Assembly: GCA_947165115.1 (NCBI GenBank)
Contig: CAMUZD010000100.1
Location: forward strand, 1 to 6,501
Reading direction: 5' to 3'
Source: an uncultured Clostridia bacterium
GTDB lineage: Bacteria; Bacillota; Clostridia; Oscillospirales; Acutalibacteraceae
Length of the DNA: 6,501 bases
The translations under genes and the position numbers were made by a program. Positions 6,265-6,501 of the stretch are shown here, piece after piece. The stretch's first letter is position 1. Each line of letters begins with the position of its first letter. The notes below the pieces were generated by a model. The model saw only the letters and a program-made list of their open reading frames with translations. It had not been told where the DNA came from and made no database searches.

Positions 6265-6501
6265 ATGGAATACAAATTCACTCGTGAAGATCTTGATTTT
6301 TACTTAAAAGGAACAAGGTACGCCGCGTGGTTCTATCTGCCCGAAACAGATAAGAAGCCGCCTGCAAAAAGGACAACCTCGCGCCCGCGTATAAGACAAT
6401 TCAGCTCGCGAAAAAGGCCGCGAATATGAAATATAAGGAATACGACTGCGGCCATTTCAATATTTACCTCAGCCCGTTCTTTGAAGAGGTTATTGAGGAT
6501 T
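6265..6501 (+). pseudogene. Alpha/beta hydrolase, internally deleted and frameshifted (runs off the edge)
   Basis: From ATG 6265 the frame encodes EYKFTREDLDFYLKGTRYAA and WFYLPETDKKPP, the usual start of a DUF-type alpha/beta hydrolase (first strands before the HGFG oxyanion region). After about base 6363 this frame turns into Arg/Pro-rich sequence and stops at TGA 6427-6429. The frame one base back is then open from about 6366 to the window end and reads KKDNLAPAYKTIQLAKK, then YKEYDCGHFNIYLSPFFEE. This is the family's C-terminal part: the catalytic-acid 'D.laP' segment (Asp at 6372-6374) and the catalytic His in GHFNIY. The middle, about 150-200 residues with the GxSxG nucleophile elbow, is absent. 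A -1 shift alone cannot rescue activity. The first 33 residues and last third are thus remnants of one gene joined near 6360-6366. It keeps a good ribosome site and sits 28 bases after the MmcQ/YjbR gene. An assembly collapse is an alternative explanation. Confidence 0.75.

Noticed and set aside
6360..6375. Programmed -1 frameshift at the five-A run in the hydrolase gene.
   Set aside because: The run is CAAAAAG, not a proper slippery heptamer, and the joined product would still lack the nucleophile elbow, so decay explains it better.

Overview
The window looks like a chromosomal stretch from a low-to-moderate GC Gram-positive anaerobe, most likely a gut or rumen member of Clostridia (Oscillospiraceae-like). 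The reasons are consistent Shine-Dalgarno sites of GGTGAT/GAGGTGAT/GAGGAG type, a sigma-A-like promoter, a Thr/Pro-linked lipoprotein, and protein families common in that group (standalone TipAS, lipoprotein flavodoxin, MmcQ/YjbR). No species is identifiable from the sequence alone. All genes lie on the + strand. No rRNA, tRNA, CRISPR array, insertion sequence or phage gene was seen.

Layout. Bases 2-355 hold the C-terminal end of a GH16-like beta-glucanase, followed by a hairpin terminator (409-455). A sigma-A promoter (473-502) then drives a complete single-chain ABC exporter (553-2337). After a 105-base gap comes a GC-richer 500-residue protein (2443-3945) that resembles the clan GH-D (GH27/GH36) alpha-galactosidase-type TIM barrel. 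It has recognisable nucleophile and acid/base candidates but no signal peptide.

From 4013 onward there is a compact row of small accessory genes: a truncated GNAT-type acetyltransferase (4013-4306), a standalone TipAS drug-recognition domain (4337-4729), a four-helix membrane protein that overlaps it by one base (4729-5214), a lipoprotein flavodoxin (5235-5861), an MmcQ/YjbR-family protein (5874-6236), and an alpha/beta hydrolase that has lost its middle and changed frame (6265 to the window edge). Gaps of 30 bases or fewer suggest that everything from 4013 to 6501 is one transcript.

How the genes fit together. The first half has a carbohydrate flavour (GH16, GH-D-like) with an exporter between. 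The second half looks like a stress/detoxification cassette (drug-binding domain, redox lipoprotein, small regulator-like protein) in which two enzyme genes are broken. The most notable points are the standalone TipAS coupled to an undescribed membrane protein, the divergent GH-D-like enzyme, and the two decayed genes flanking the cassette. No clear-cut new defence or mobile system is visible.
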